A stretch of DNA of 59,281 nucleotides from the NCBI GenBank assembly GCA_021800445.1, contig JAJYYZ010000008.1, forward strand, positions 1-59,281. Direction: 5' to 3'. The notes under the pieces are model-generated. The model ran no database searches. It was not told the DNA's origin and saw only the letters and a list, made by a program, of their open reading frames with translations. Source of the stretch: a bacterium. GTDB lineage: Bacteria; Thermotogota; Thermotogae; Mesoaciditogales; Mesoaciditogaceae. A program made the position numbers and the translations under genes. This document shows, in pieces, positions 25,194 through 34,007 of this stretch; position 1 is the stretch's first letter, and each line of letters starts with the position of its first letter.

Positions 25194-25754
25194 ATGACAC
25201 TTAATCCTTTGATCAATCAAGCCAAGGAAAAAATGGAAAAATCAATTGCTTCGATCAGGACGGAACTGACACACATAAGAACGGGAAGGGCTTCTCCATC
25301 ACTTTTGGATGAGATCAGAATGGACTATTACGGAACACCAACACCCATTTCACAAGTTGCGTCAATAAACGTCTCCGAAGCAAGAACTCTCATTGTTAAG
25401 CCATGGGATAGAACACTTTTATCCATGATAGAAAAGGCCATTTTGGCATCAAATCTCGGAATAACGCCAATTAACGACGGTACAGTCATAAGACTTAATT
25501 TTCCCTCTCCGACCACAGAGCAAAGAAAAAATCTCGTTAAAAAGTCAAAAGAGATAATTGAAAATGGGAAAATAGCGGTTAGAAACATAAGAAGAGAGAT
25601 AATGAAGGTCGTAAAAGAAGAAAAAGAAGGCGGAAAGATCACCGAAGACGACGAAAAATCTCTTGAAGAAGAACTTCAAAAGATAACAGATGAATACGTT
25701 AAAAAACTCGATGGAATTTTTGCCGAGAAAGAAAAGGAGATAATGGAATTTTGA
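25194..25754 (+). CDS. frr: Ribosome recycling factor
   Basis: 186 residues, standard length. Splits post-termination ribosomes with EF-G. The N-terminus ([29 protein letters not shown]) and the conserved [16 protein letters not shown] and [18 protein letters not shown] segments are family signatures; long three-helix bundle plus small beta domain. AAAGGAGAG precedes ATG. Confidence 0.95.
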   Translation: MTLNPLINQAKEKMEKSIASIRTELTHIRTGRASPSLLDEIRMDYYGTPTPISQVASINVSEARTLIVKPWDRTLLSMIEKAILASNLGITPINDGTVIRLNFPSPTTEQRKNLVKKSKEIIENGKIAVRNIRREIMKVVKEEKEGGKITEDDEKSLEEELQKITDEYVKKLDGIFAEKEKEIMEF

Positions 25755-26410
25755 AACCGGCTCATGTGGCCGTCATAATGGATGGAAACGGAAGATGGGC
25801 TCTCAAAAAAAATCTGCCAAGGTACGATGGCCATTGGAAAGGTGCTGAAGTTGCCGAGAATATCATAGAATGGTGCAACGATAGGGAGATAAAATATTTA
25901 ACTCTTTTCTCTTTTTCAACGGAAAACTGGAAAAGACCTCAAACTGAAATCAACATGATATTTCACATACTTGCCAAATATTTAAGCGATAGGCTTAACA
26001 AAGTGATCGAGAAAAATGCTCGTCTTCATTTCATAGGAGATCTTGATGTATTGAATCCAGAAACACGTCTTATATGTTTGAACTCGGAACAAAGTACATC
26101 CAAATGCACGGGTATGGTTATAAACCTTGCCGTCAATTACAGTGGAAGAACCGAGATTCTGAAGGCAGCTCAGGAATGGGATGGCAAAGATGAATTTGAA
26201 TCCCATCTTTACACCGCTGGGCAACCCGATCCTGATTTTCTCATAAGGACAGGCGGGGAAAAAAGAATAAGCAACTTCATGCTTTGGCAAATGGCTTACA
26301 CAGAACTTTACTTCACCGATGTTTTATGGCCGGATTTTTCTGAAAGTGATTTAGATCTTGCGCTTGAAGATTTTTCGAAGAGAGAAAGAAGATTTGGGGG
26401 GGTCGGATGA
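25751..26410 (+). CDS. uppS: Undecaprenyl diphosphate synthase
   Basis: 219 residues. It elongates farnesyl diphosphate with isopentenyl units to the lipid carrier for cell-wall and glycan synthesis. The catalytic Asp and neighbours are in [10 protein letters not shown] at residues 8-17; FSTENWKRP and the C-terminal [19 protein letters not shown] are family blocks. TTG start overlapping the frr stop. The protein is somewhat shorter than the E. coli enzyme (253) but keeps all motifs. Confidence 0.93.
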   Translation: MKPAHVAVIMDGNGRWALKKNLPRYDGHWKGAEVAENIIEWCNDREIKYLTLFSFSTENWKRPQTEINMIFHILAKYLSDRLNKVIEKNARLHFIGDLDVLNPETRLICLNSEQSTSKCTGMVINLAVNYSGRTEILKAAQEWDGKDEFESHLYTAGQPDPDFLIRTGGEKRISNFMLWQMAYTELYFTDVLWPDFSESDLDLALEDFSKRERRFGGVG

Positions 26411-27246
26411 GAAAAGAGACAAAGATACGCCTTATAACCTCTGCGGTTGCAATACCGGTAGGAATTTTGTGCTTTTTTAATTTTTGGAGTACCGTTGGGC
26501 TTTCGGCGACGGCAGTCGGCCTTGCGGGGTACAACTACATTCAAATAACGCTTAGAGGATCGAGAAAAATTCACAGGTATTTTTACATAATCGCCATACC
26601 AGCACTTAACGTGGTTTTTGGCTTTCTTGTTCATATGCCGGCCATGATAGTCTTATCTTACTCCCTTGTCATGAGTGTCGGATTTTTTCTTGCCATCGCT
26701 TTTAACGATCCGAACGAAACGATAGAAAGAAACATCGTCTATGGTTCTTTAGGATTATGGTATTTGTCTTTCAACCTTGCCTTTTTCATTCTCATATACG
26801 CTCAGTTTGATGCCGTGTACTCTTTAAGTGCTCTCGGTTCAGCCTTTGTTTTTGACTCTGCCGCTTACTTTGTAGGATCGAGATGGGGAAAGCATAAATT
26901 CATAAAGAGGATAAGCGCCGGAAAATCAATTGAGGGAGTTATAGGAGGCTTTGTCTTTCTTATAATCTTCTTCTTAATTTACGATTCCATTCTTTATCCT
27001 TTTTTTGGCTGGCGTCATTTCAGTTGGATAGCGATAATAATCCTTTCAGCGGTTTTCTCTTTTTTCAACACCGTTGGAGATATAACACAATCCGTTTTTA
27101 AAAGAAATCGCCAGATAAAAAACGCCGGAAACATTCTTCCAGGTCATGGAGGATTTTGGGATAGGATAGATGGTCTTTTGATTTCTGTTCCGATGTACTA
27201 CATTACCTTCGTCATTCTGAATTATTTTCATTTACTTAAAGCATGA
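26407..27246 (+). CDS. cdsA: Phosphatidate cytidylyltransferase
   Basis: 279 residues, about eight membrane segments. It makes CDP-diacylglycerol for phospholipid synthesis. The C-terminal signature is clear: SFFNTVGDITQSVFKRNRQIKN then LPGHGGFWDRIDGLL; DSAAYFVGSRWGKHK lies before it. Overlaps uppS by 4 bases and the next MFS gene by 4 bases. Confidence 0.93.
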   Translation: MRKETKIRLITSAVAIPVGILCFFNFWSTVGLSATAVGLAGYNYIQITLRGSRKIHRYFYIIAIPALNVVFGFLVHMPAMIVLSYSLVMSVGFFLAIAFNDPNETIERNIVYGSLGLWYLSFNLAFFILIYAQFDAVYSLSALGSAFVFDSAAYFVGSRWGKHKFIKRISAGKSIEGVIGGFVFLIIFFLIYDSILYPFFGWRHFSWIAIIILSAVFSFFNTVGDITQSVFKRNRQIKNAGNILPGHGGFWDRIDGLLISVPMYYITFVILNYFHLLKA

Positions 27247-28370
27247 TAAAAAAATACTCTTATTTTGCCTTCTTCACATTTGGATTTTTCGCCATGATCC
27301 TTCCAAGCGCACTTCCCATCGCCATGAAAGAATTCAGAATGGATTATTCGCAAAGTGGCTACATCATGATAATAGGTACAGCAGGTTACATAGCGGGTTC
27401 CTTGATATGTGCATTATTCGCACATAAAACAGGGCTGAAAATGATTGCCGTACTGGGTGCTTTTTTCTCTTCCGTTGGATTGTTTTATTTCTTTTTTGTC
27501 AGAGATTTTATCAATCTTTCTTTCGCAAATTTCATCGCAAACATAGGAATGGGCTTCATAGAAATAGGAATAGGATCCTTAATAGGTTCATTGAAAGAAG
27601 AAAATGTTTCTGGCACTCTAAACAGGGTTAACGCACTTTTTGCATTTGGCGCTTTCATGAGCCCCTTCATCGTCTCCTTTATCGTCAATTACAAGATGAA
27701 CTGGCAGATCGCTTATCTAATAGGTACCTTTTTTGCGATATTGTCGCTTGCGATATCTTTGAAAATCAAAGAAGTTAAAAGTGAAAAATCAACCGATGAA
27801 TTGAAAATCAACGTTTTTAATCCTTTTTTCATCTTTATATACATCATGATAGGCATATACGTTGGATATGAAGCAACGTATTCATCATGGGTCACAACAT
27901 TCTTAACCAATTTCAGGCACATCGATGTGGCTTTAGCCGCTCTTTCTTCCTCCGCTTTTTGGATAGGCATGTTTTTGGGAAGACTTTTTGCAAGTTACAT
28001 AAAGGTGAAGGCGACGGTATGGCTTATTTTCATAGTTGCCGCTTCTCTGACTTCCGTTATCTTCTCGGTAGCCTTCGCAAATTATTACGTCGCGATGATC
28101 TTTGTACTTTTGAGCGGATTGTTTTTTGCAAGCACCTACCCAACTATTCAATTGATGCTGATAGAAAAGGCCGGAGGAAATATAGGAAATTTGATGGGTG
28201 TGTTTGTCTTTTTCGTTGGCATCGGCGCAACACTTGCACAATGGATGGTAAGCGCCGCTTCAAATTTGTGGGGCATACTCGTGGGATTCAGTTTAATACC
28301 CTTTATGATATTTGCGGAATTGGCACTTTCGATACACATGAAGGCAAAAGCGGCAACGAGTCACGAGTAA
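27243..28370 (+). CDS. MFS transporter, FucP/YfkF-like
   Basis: 375 residues with about 12 membrane helices. N-terminal GFFAMILPSALPIAMKEF and AGYIAGSLICALFAHKTGLK (A-motif-like) and central LNRVNALFAFGAFMSP are typical of sugar-permease-like MFS proteins. Coupled to cdsA by a 4-base overlap, but its function need not be lipid-related. Substrate unknown. Confidence 0.82.
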   Translation: MIKKYSYFAFFTFGFFAMILPSALPIAMKEFRMDYSQSGYIMIIGTAGYIAGSLICALFAHKTGLKMIAVLGAFFSSVGLFYFFFVRDFINLSFANFIANIGMGFIEIGIGSLIGSLKEENVSGTLNRVNALFAFGAFMSPFIVSFIVNYKMNWQIAYLIGTFFAILSLAISLKIKEVKSEKSTDELKINVFNPFFIFIYIMIGIYVGYEATYSSWVTTFLTNFRHIDVALAALSSSAFWIGMFLGRLFASYIKVKATVWLIFIVAASLTSVIFSVAFANYYVAMIFVLLSGLFFASTYPTIQLMLIEKAGGNIGNLMGVFVFFVGIGATLAQWMVSAASNLWGILVGFSLIPFMIFAELALSIHMKAKAATSHE

Positions 28371-28429
28371 CGCGTGATCAGAAAACGGCGAATGGCAAAT
28401 AGCACATGGCCAATAGCACGTGGGAAAGT
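28366..28429 (+). repeat. Mosaic repeat left of omega-RNA-like copy
   Basis: GAGTAACGCGTGATCAG followed by GGCAAATAGCACATGGCCAATAGCACGTGG-type words, present in related order at 33870 and 47905. Continues beyond the RNA-like block to about 28555 (GCATATAGCAAATGGCGAATG). Confidence 0.65.
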
Positions 28430-28537
28430 CAAACCGGAGGCGGAGGGCATGATGCCTCGAGGCGGCCTCCACAGCAAAGCGAGGACCAGACACCGAAAGG
28501 CGAATGCTGGAGCCGACGCACAAAAAGCAGCATATAG
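28430..28537 (+). ncRNA. Stand-alone IscB omega-RNA/HEARO-like element
   Basis: About 105 bases conserved with 34008-34114: in an 80-base core I count five substitutions. Outer stem GGAGGC (28436-28441) / GCCTCC (28465-28470). Then GCAAAGCGAGGACCAGACACC, a CCGAAAGG mini-hairpin, and CCAG...CTGG closing pairs. The same 5' block precedes the truncated IscB at 47981, with the same flank GTGGGAAAGTCAAA, so I assign it to the IscB-associated RNA family (HEARO). No nuclease ORF follows. Assignment rests on linkage, not on a covariance search. Confidence 0.6.
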
Positions 28538-28599
28538 CAAATGGCGAATGACCAAAGTATGATGGCACAATACCGTAAAAACAACTCAACGGGATTTTT

Positions 28600-29628
28600 T
28601 TACTGCCCGATCCTCACGATCAAAATTGATTGTATTCCTTTGAAAATGAGATATCGATCTGTTAAGCCGGCTTTCACATATTTCTCGTTTATTCTCGAAA
28701 AAAATTGTTGAAATTTCCTTGGTGCAATAGGAATTCTCACCGTTCTGCCCCATTGAATGGGATAGGTGTATTCATATGCCGATACCTGAGAAAGCACAAC
28801 AAATTTCATCGTCTCAGAGAGATCAAGGTATCCTCTTCCACCATTCCTTCTTTGAAATCTTGACGAAAGCGTGGCGCCTTCCTTTAAAGCCTTTACGGGA
28901 ATTTCAAAATCTGCACCGTCAAAGTTCATGATTTCTTCTGTTCTTCCGGTATCTTCAAGTGAATTAGAACAGATATTCAAAGTGCCATCCGAAAATTTCA
29001 TTTCAATCGTTTTTGAATATCCAAACTCTATCTTATCTTCTCTGATGGAATCAAGCGTTTTGACAAGATGTCTGACACTTTCATATGGAATTTCGATTGC
29101 AAAGTTGACACCATGAAAGTTCATGAAGGCCAGGCCTGTGTGGCCATAATCTTCACATGCCGAAAAAAATCTTCCGTTTTGAGATCCGACGAAGATCATT
29201 TGTCCTTCTCTCGATATTATGCTTCCGATATCAAGTGTCCTTCTCAATTGCATCGTATCCACGATCTGATCTGTTTCAACTTCATCTTTTTTTCTCGGAT
29301 TTTGGACAAAAGGATGAAGGATGGATATGATCTCGGTACCTTTCGAAATCTGAAAAGTCGATCCGAATTCCATCATCACGTCTTCGCTTTTTTCTCTCAA
29401 AAGTAATTTAAGATCATCTAAAAGTACCGCGTAAAATCCATCAAAAGGCGCTATCTCTCCGAGTGTAAGATCAACTGACAGGCATCCATCCGTTCCGTAA
29501 GCCATAAGATTTCCGACGTTTGCGTAAAAGTAAACCCTTCTTGTCGACGGCTCGATGGTTCCGGTTACCCTGTCGAAGATCCTCACAAATCTCGCGAATT
29601 TATAATGATCTATGCGTATCTTTGACAT
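28600..29628 (-). CDS. Divergent DNA sliding-clamp-like (DnaN-fold) protein
   Basis: 342 residues. The sequence repeats the clamp half-domain pattern: LMAYGTDGCLSVDLTLGEI then FYAVLLDDLKLLLRE in the first third; IFVGSQNGRFFSACEDYGHTGLAF then EIPYESVRHLVKTLDS in the second; VRIPIAPRKFQQFFSRI and a C-terminal strand ILIVRIGQ in the third. Canonical bacterial clamps are about 366 residues with three such domains. It sits downstream of ychF and a membrane protein rather than beside dnaA, and is strongly diverged, so it is probably a paralogue. The clamp call is my inference from pattern; a plain hypothetical protein remains the fallback. Confidence 0.5.
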   Translation of the reverse strand: MSKIRIDHYKFARFVRIFDRVTGTIEPSTRRVYFYANVGNLMAYGTDGCLSVDLTLGEIAPFDGFYAVLLDDLKLLLREKSEDVMMEFGSTFQISKGTEIISILHPFVQNPRKKDEVETDQIVDTMQLRRTLDIGSIISREGQMIFVGSQNGRFFSACEDYGHTGLAFMNFHGVNFAIEIPYESVRHLVKTLDSIREDKIEFGYSKTIEMKFSDGTLNICSNSLEDTGRTEEIMNFDGADFEIPVKALKEGATLSSRFQRRNGGRGYLDLSETMKFVVLSQVSAYEYTYPIQWGRTVRIPIAPRKFQQFFSRINEKYVKAGLTDRYLIFKGIQSILIVRIGQ

Positions 29629-30043
29629 ATTTTCGATCCCTTAAACCTATCGGAATGACAACAAGGCCCATGAGAATAGACAAAGGAATTGAACCAAAAC
29701 GCTCGTACATCAAAAGGGCAACGGTTGCTCCAACAAAAAGCCATGAAAGTATTGAAAAAAAGATTTTGAGAAACATATCCGATAGCACAAAGAAAATGGC
29801 AGCAGAACTTAAAATGTAGACGAATTGCGGCACCAAAACAACGGTACCCTTTGACCACAAAAGAATCGTTACAAGATAAAGGAATATCAACGTTATCTGC
29901 GAGATTTTGAAATGTCTCTTTTTGTGAAACACAAAGGTTACAATTGCGGCACCCACGAAAAACGCATAAGCAGGCCATTCGACATGAAGAACGAAGGCTA
30001 TGAAATAGAAAAACGCACCAGTCAGAATCCCAAAGAAGATCAC
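29600..30043 (-). CDS. Membrane protein of unknown function
   Basis: 147 residues with about five membrane segments (starts MIFFGILTGAFFYFIAF) and basic loops. Overlaps ychF by 4 bases and the clamp-like gene by 29 bases, so it is translated within the same transcript. No family recognised. Confidence 0.7.
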   Translation of the reverse strand: MIFFGILTGAFFYFIAFVLHVEWPAYAFFVGAAIVTFVFHKKRHFKISQITLIFLYLVTILLWSKGTVVLVPQFVYILSSAAIFFVLSDMFLKIFFSILSWLFVGATVALLMYERFGSIPLSILMGLVVIPIGLRDRKYVKDTHRSL

Positions 30044-31089
30044 ACGCTAAACCTCACGTTCACTATATCACCATCTTCAACTATCGAGTCTTTTCCCTCT
30101 AACTTCATAAGACCATTCGTCTTTATCTCTTTCATCGAGCCAAGACGTTTGAGATCTTCGAACTTGACAACTTCAGCCCTTATAAATCCTCTTTCCAGAT
30201 CCGTGTGTATTTTCCCTGCCGCTTCTTTAAAGGTCAAACCGCGCTTTATAGTCCACGCTTTAGTTTCGTCTTCTCCGGCCGTAAAGAAAGAAATAAGACC
30301 AAGGCTTGAGTAAAGTACTTTTGAAAGTCTTTGAATGCCGCTTTCGGTGAGACCGAGATCTTTTAAGAATTCAACTCTTTCAGATTCTTCAAGATCGTTT
30401 ATCTCCATTTCCAGTTTTCCACATACCTCCATCATTGAAAAGCCATTTTCTTCCGCTACTTTTTTTACACCCTCTTTGCCTTTGTAATCGTGCGATCTAA
30501 AAGCATTCTCGTCCAGATTCACGACGATCACAGACTCAAGTAACGTAAAAAGCGAAAAAGCGTTGAGAATTTTTTTCTCGTCATCGCTCAAATCGGCAAG
30601 TTTGGCGAATTTATCATCGTTTAAAGTGATCAGGCATTTTTCAAGTGCCTTAAGTTGAGTTTCTTCAACCGTTGACAACTTACGCTTTGCATTTTTCAAT
30701 TTTTCAACGTTGGACTCAGCGATTTCAAGGTCTCTGACAAGCAATTCATCTCGAAGGTATTGGACTTCTTTCGAAGCGTCATCGAAATACTTCGGAACGG
30801 ATTCATCTTCAAAGGCTCGAATTATCCACAAAACAGCGTCGACATTTTGAATTTTCATGAGGATCTGGTTCTTGTCTTTTCTCGAAAGTTCCGGTGATAG
30901 ACCGGGCAGATCGACAAGTTCTGTCGTTGCGTAAGTCGTTTTTTTAGGATTAAACATTTTCGAAAGGAAATCGACCCTTTCGTCGCGAACTTTTGCAACT
31001 CCAATTTCATCGTTTACATCTGTTCCGACCAGCAATTTGAAAACGGTCGTCTTTCCGGAAAATGGTGCACCGTATATTCCGACTTTCAA
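30040..31089 (-). CDS. ychF: YchF/OLA1-family GTPase/ATPase
   Basis: 349 residues. Translation-associated P-loop NTPase. Walker A GAPFSGKT at residues 7-14, G3 DLPGL, the altered G4 NLDE (in VVNLDENAF) that gives YchF its ATP preference, a coiled-coil insertion (about 125-160), and a C-terminal TGS domain (AWTIKRGLTFKEAAGKIH, ending VEDGDIVNVRFSV). TTG start with AAGGTGAG. Upstream of the two genes above in one operon. Confidence 0.92.
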   Translation of the reverse strand: MKVGIYGAPFSGKTTVFKLLVGTDVNDEIGVAKVRDERVDFLSKMFNPKKTTYATTELVDLPGLSPELSRKDKNQILMKIQNVDAVLWIIRAFEDESVPKYFDDASKEVQYLRDELLVRDLEIAESNVEKLKNAKRKLSTVEETQLKALEKCLITLNDDKFAKLADLSDDEKKILNAFSLFTLLESVIVVNLDENAFRSHDYKGKEGVKKVAEENGFSMMEVCGKLEMEINDLEESERVEFLKDLGLTESGIQRLSKVLYSSLGLISFFTAGEDETKAWTIKRGLTFKEAAGKIHTDLERGFIRAEVVKFEDLKRLGSMKEIKTNGLMKLEGKDSIVEDGDIVNVRFSV

Positions 31090-31135
31090 TTGAATTCACT
31101 CACCTTTCTTTCTGTTTTTTCCTATCCGCCATGCG

Positions 31136-31381
31136 CTATTTGTCATTTTTGTTGTATATTTCAAAGTAATTTCCTTTTTCATTTTTTTGAGGTACATCGA
31201 TAATTTTTATCGTAAATGTTTCATCTCTCATATGGATCGTCAAGATATCTCCTATTTTAACTTCGTAAGATGGCTTGAGAACCCTTCCGTCTTTAGAGAC
31301 TCCGCCGAGATCTATCAAATCCTGAGAAATCGTTCTTCTTTTTACGATGCCCGAAACCTTTAAAAACTTGTCAAGTCTCAT
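31136..31381 (-). CDS. S4-domain RNA-binding protein, RqcP/HslR-like
   Basis: 81 residues, essentially one S4 domain: MRLDKFLKVSGIVKRRTISQ, LGGVSKDGR, EVKIGDILTI. Resembles RqcP (YabO), which assists Ala-tailing on split large ribosomal subunits. The ATG with GGGGGT ahead was chosen. RqcH is not in the window, so the ribosome-rescue role is from family knowledge. Confidence 0.85.
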   Translation of the reverse strand: MRLDKFLKVSGIVKRRTISQDLIDLGGVSKDGRVLKPSYEVKIGDILTIHMRDETFTIKIIDVPQKNEKGNYFEIYNKNDK

Positions 31382-31580
31382 CTTTACCCCCAAATACCAT
31401 CATTTGTAATTATAACATATCACCGATGGATATATTTTTGAAAAATGTGGTATGATCGTCTTAGCGAGTATCAAAGAGAAGTTTATCAGATCAAAAATCT
31501 TCGCAGCGGAGGCTTAACCCTTTGTAATCTTTAAAACCAAGTAAAATCCAAAAAACCAATTTTGAAAGGGGGTAAGTCTC

Positions 31581-31670
31581 ATGAAAGGAAAAATATTCAA
31601 ACTCGCTATTGTTGCCGGCGGACTTCTTAGTTTAGTTCTTGCCGCCGTCGGAAACTCGAAGTGGTGGTAA
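31581..31670 (+). CDS. 29-residue hydrophobic peptide ending in SKWW
   Basis: Starts MKGKIFKLAIVAGG, continues with a Leu/Val/Ala helix and ends in GNSKWW. A strong AAAGGGGGT site lies 7 bases upstream, an extended -10-like TATGAT about 130 bases upstream, and the HD-GYP gene follows after 21 bases with its own GAGGTG. The layout (short basic head, one hydrophobic span, aromatic tail) fits a membrane peptide or secreted signal precursor. No double-glycine leader or Cys for thiolactone formation. Function unknown; association with the next gene is by position. Confidence 0.7.
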   Translation: MKGKIFKLAIVAGGLLSLVLAAVGNSKWW

Positions 31671-31691
31671 CTTTCCTGAAGAGGTGAAATC

Positions 31692-32963
31692 GTGTCTTTA
31701 TCGTTGAAGTTTTACATAGCAATTATCACGATTATTTCAGGGGCGCTTGTTTGCGCCCTCCTCTTCTTTCACGAGCCTATCGATCCATGGTGGATCGTTA
31801 TAATATGGGGACTAAGCGGATGGTTTGCAGATGCCTATCCCGTCGAGGTCAGAAAAATAGATGGAAACAGATGGGTCATAGGATTAGGCATGACCTTTAA
31901 TCTTTCTGCCGCGGTACTTTTTTCTCCTTTGAGTGCCATGATAATCGGTATAATTACCGCAACATCTCTAAATGAAATGAAAACTACACAATGGTATAAA
32001 ATAGTTTTCAACGTTGCACAAATTTCGATAGCGACTTTTGTGGTCGCTTTTACATACAGGCTATTTCCAGTTAATTCAGAAATCGTGAAGATCTTTGCCA
32101 TAGCGGCGGTAATAGGCGTTTATGCCATAATCAACAACACGTTTGTCGCAGGGGCTGTGAGTTTGGCGACAAAAAAGCGATTCGGCGGCATTTTAAAAGA
32201 TGTTTTGATAGATTTCTTTGGATTGAGTATCTTCATTTCTCTATCTATCTCTTACCTTGCCATATACTTATATCCATACGTTCACTTTTACGTCATCTTC
32301 GTCATATTAGGGCCTTTGCTTGCGATAAGATTTGTCATAGACCTTTACAGAAAATTTCTCAACACAAAGTTGGAAACCATGTACGCACTCACAAGGGCGC
32401 TTGAAGAGAAAGACCCTTACACGGCCGGCCATGGAGAGCGTGTGAGTTTGTACTGCGAAGTGATAGCCGAGAAGATAGGCATATACGGAAAGCATCTCGA
32501 TGATTTGAAGATAGCGGCCCAACTGCATGACATAGGAAAGATCGGCGTTAGAGACATCGTTTTGAATAAGCCCACAAGGCTAACGGATGCCGAATATGAC
32601 GAGATAAAGCGCCATCCCGTTGATGGAGCAAAGATAATTTCTGAAATACCATCTCTTGATAGAATTGTGCCGTGGGTAAGGTACCATCACGAAAGATGGA
32701 ATGGCACCGGTTATCCAGATGGGAAAAAAGGAACGAATACACCTTTGGAGGCGAGGATAATAGGTATCTGTGATGTTTACGATGCGCTTACAACTAAAAG
32801 GTCTTATCGAGACGAATTCACACACGAAGAAGCCATACAGATGATCGCATCCGGAAGCGGAAAGGACTTCGATCCTGAACTTGTCTCGGCTTTGATAGAA
32901 TCCGAAGGCAGATTTAACAAAATAAGGGTTGCAAAAGCACCTTTGTACATGAGTGAAAAATGA
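31692..32963 (+). CDS. Membrane-anchored HD-GYP domain phosphodiesterase
   Basis: 423 residues. Residues 1-225 hold about 7-8 membrane helices (a MASE-like sensor). Residues 235-410 are an HD-GYP domain with YTAGHGERVSLY, LHDIGKIGV, RHPVDGAKII, HHERWNGTGYPDG and DVYDALTTKRSYRD, i.e. the full metal ligands and the GYP motif expected for cyclic di-GMP hydrolysis. GTG start with GAGGTG. Preceded by the 29-residue peptide gene and overlapping DUF5317 by 4 bases. The peptide or a membrane cue may be its input; this is inference. Confidence 0.92.
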   Translation: MSLSLKFYIAIITIISGALVCALLFFHEPIDPWWIVIIWGLSGWFADAYPVEVRKIDGNRWVIGLGMTFNLSAAVLFSPLSAMIIGIITATSLNEMKTTQWYKIVFNVAQISIATFVVAFTYRLFPVNSEIVKIFAIAAVIGVYAIINNTFVAGAVSLATKKRFGGILKDVLIDFFGLSIFISLSISYLAIYLYPYVHFYVIFVILGPLLAIRFVIDLYRKFLNTKLETMYALTRALEEKDPYTAGHGERVSLYCEVIAEKIGIYGKHLDDLKIAAQLHDIGKIGVRDIVLNKPTRLTDAEYDEIKRHPVDGAKIISEIPSLDRIVPWVRYHHERWNGTGYPDGKKGTNTPLEARIIGICDVYDALTTKRSYRDEFTHEEAIQMIASGSGKDFDPELVSALIESEGRFNKIRVAKAPLYMSEK

Positions 32964-33487
32964 TATACATCTACGTTGCGGTGTTAGGCTTCATCGCCGC
33001 TTTGATCTTCAAAAGAAATGTATGGAACCCTCTCGACACGGAATTCAAATGGTTTTATCTTGTGTTTGTGCCTTTTATCCTTGAGTTGATCGCCGTTTTT
33101 GGAAATTTCGGAGATATGGCCAATTACCTTACATCGATTGCTTACATACTTTTGATAATCTTTTGTGTTGTGAATTGGCGCGTAAAAGGGTTTCCCTTCA
33201 TAACGGTAGGAGCAACATCAAACACGACGGTAATCCTTTTAAATGGCGGAAGAATGCCACTTTCAAAAACAACGCTCGTGCTTGCCGGCCTTCCGGCAGA
33301 TACAATGGATCCAAAACACGTTTTGATGACTTCATCGACGATTTTACCTTTCATGGGAGATGTGATTCCGATAAATTTTCTCGGCCTGCATTACGCTTGC
33401 AGCATCGGAGATCTTTTTGTTTACACAGGACTTTTTCTTTTGATATATCTTAACACCAAAAAAAGAGGTGAACATGGCAAGACCTAA
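32960..33487 (+). CDS. DUF5317 membrane protein
   Basis: 175 residues, about five or six membrane segments, with the conserved NGGRMPLS and NFLGLHYACSIGDLFVYTG blocks that I associate with DUF5317. Coupled to the HD-GYP gene (ATGA overlap) and overlapping DUF134 at its 3' end. Function unknown; the operon suggests a common signalling role. Confidence 0.75.
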   Translation: MIYIYVAVLGFIAALIFKRNVWNPLDTEFKWFYLVFVPFILELIAVFGNFGDMANYLTSIAYILLIIFCVVNWRVKGFPFITVGATSNTTVILLNGGRMPLSKTTLVLAGLPADTMDPKHVLMTSSTILPFMGDVIPINFLGLHYACSIGDLFVYTGLFLLIYLNTKKRGEHGKT

Positions 33488-33863
33488 AAAATACAGAATG
33501 GTTGAATACGTTTTGAAATCTTCTGAATTTTCTCCCAATCAACCAACGGGAGAGGTTGAAATTTCGATGGATGAACTTGAGGCTATGCGCCTTGCCGACA
33601 TTGAAGGAATGTATCAGACTGATGCCGCTGAACTCATGGGTATATCAAGGCAGACCTTTGGGAGAATCGTGGATTCGGCGCATGCCAAAATTGCAGATGC
33701 TATAATAAATTCCAAAAAGATAAAGACCGGCAACATGGGAAGATGCAGGGTTGTGAAGTTGATGAAATGCGATAGTTGCGGAAAAACATTCAGAACGCCT
33801 GTCGATTATACCGGCCATGAATGTCCTTATTGCCACAAAACACATATTCACGAAATAGAATAA
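33474..33863 (+). CDS. DUF134/UPF0251 DNA-binding protein
   Basis: 129 residues. Residues 1-90: ARPKKYRMVEYV and a sigma-like helix-turn-helix (MDELEAMRLADIEGMYQTDAAELMGISRQTFGRIV). The C-terminal zinc ribbon CDSCGKTFR ... CPYCHKTH is an addition to the core UPF0251 domain. Start at ATG 33474 with GAGGTG; the GTG six bases upstream is part of that site. Likely transcription regulator, last gene of the HD-GYP operon. Confidence 0.88.
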   Translation: MARPKKYRMVEYVLKSSEFSPNQPTGEVEISMDELEAMRLADIEGMYQTDAAELMGISRQTFGRIVDSAHAKIADAIINSKKIKTGNMGRCRVVKLMKCDSCGKTFRTPVDYTGHECPYCHKTHIHEIE

Positions 33864-33869
33864 AAAAGC

Positions 33870-34007
33870 AGCACATGGCCAATAGCCTATGGCAAAAAAA
33901 ACAGTGACGAGTGATCGGTAATCAGCAAAACAGCACGTGGCGGGTAGCAGGTAGCATGTGGAAAAAACAGTAACGCGTGATCAGTAACGAGTGACGCGTT
34001 GAAAAAG
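33870..34007 (+). repeat. Mosaic of CACGTGG- and ACGCGT-type repeats
   Basis: The 468-base gap between DUF134 and metG is almost wholly repeats. This part contains GCACATGGCCAATAGCC, AGTGACGAGTGATCGG, AGCACGTGGCGGGTAGC and CAGTAACGCGTGATCAG, leading into the RNA-like block. It parallels minus-strand 1-110. Confidence 0.7.

Noticed and set aside
31440-31580. Cyclic di-GMP riboswitch before the HD-GYP operon
   Set aside because: No GEMM-type conserved core could be found in the leader; it remains an unassigned leader.
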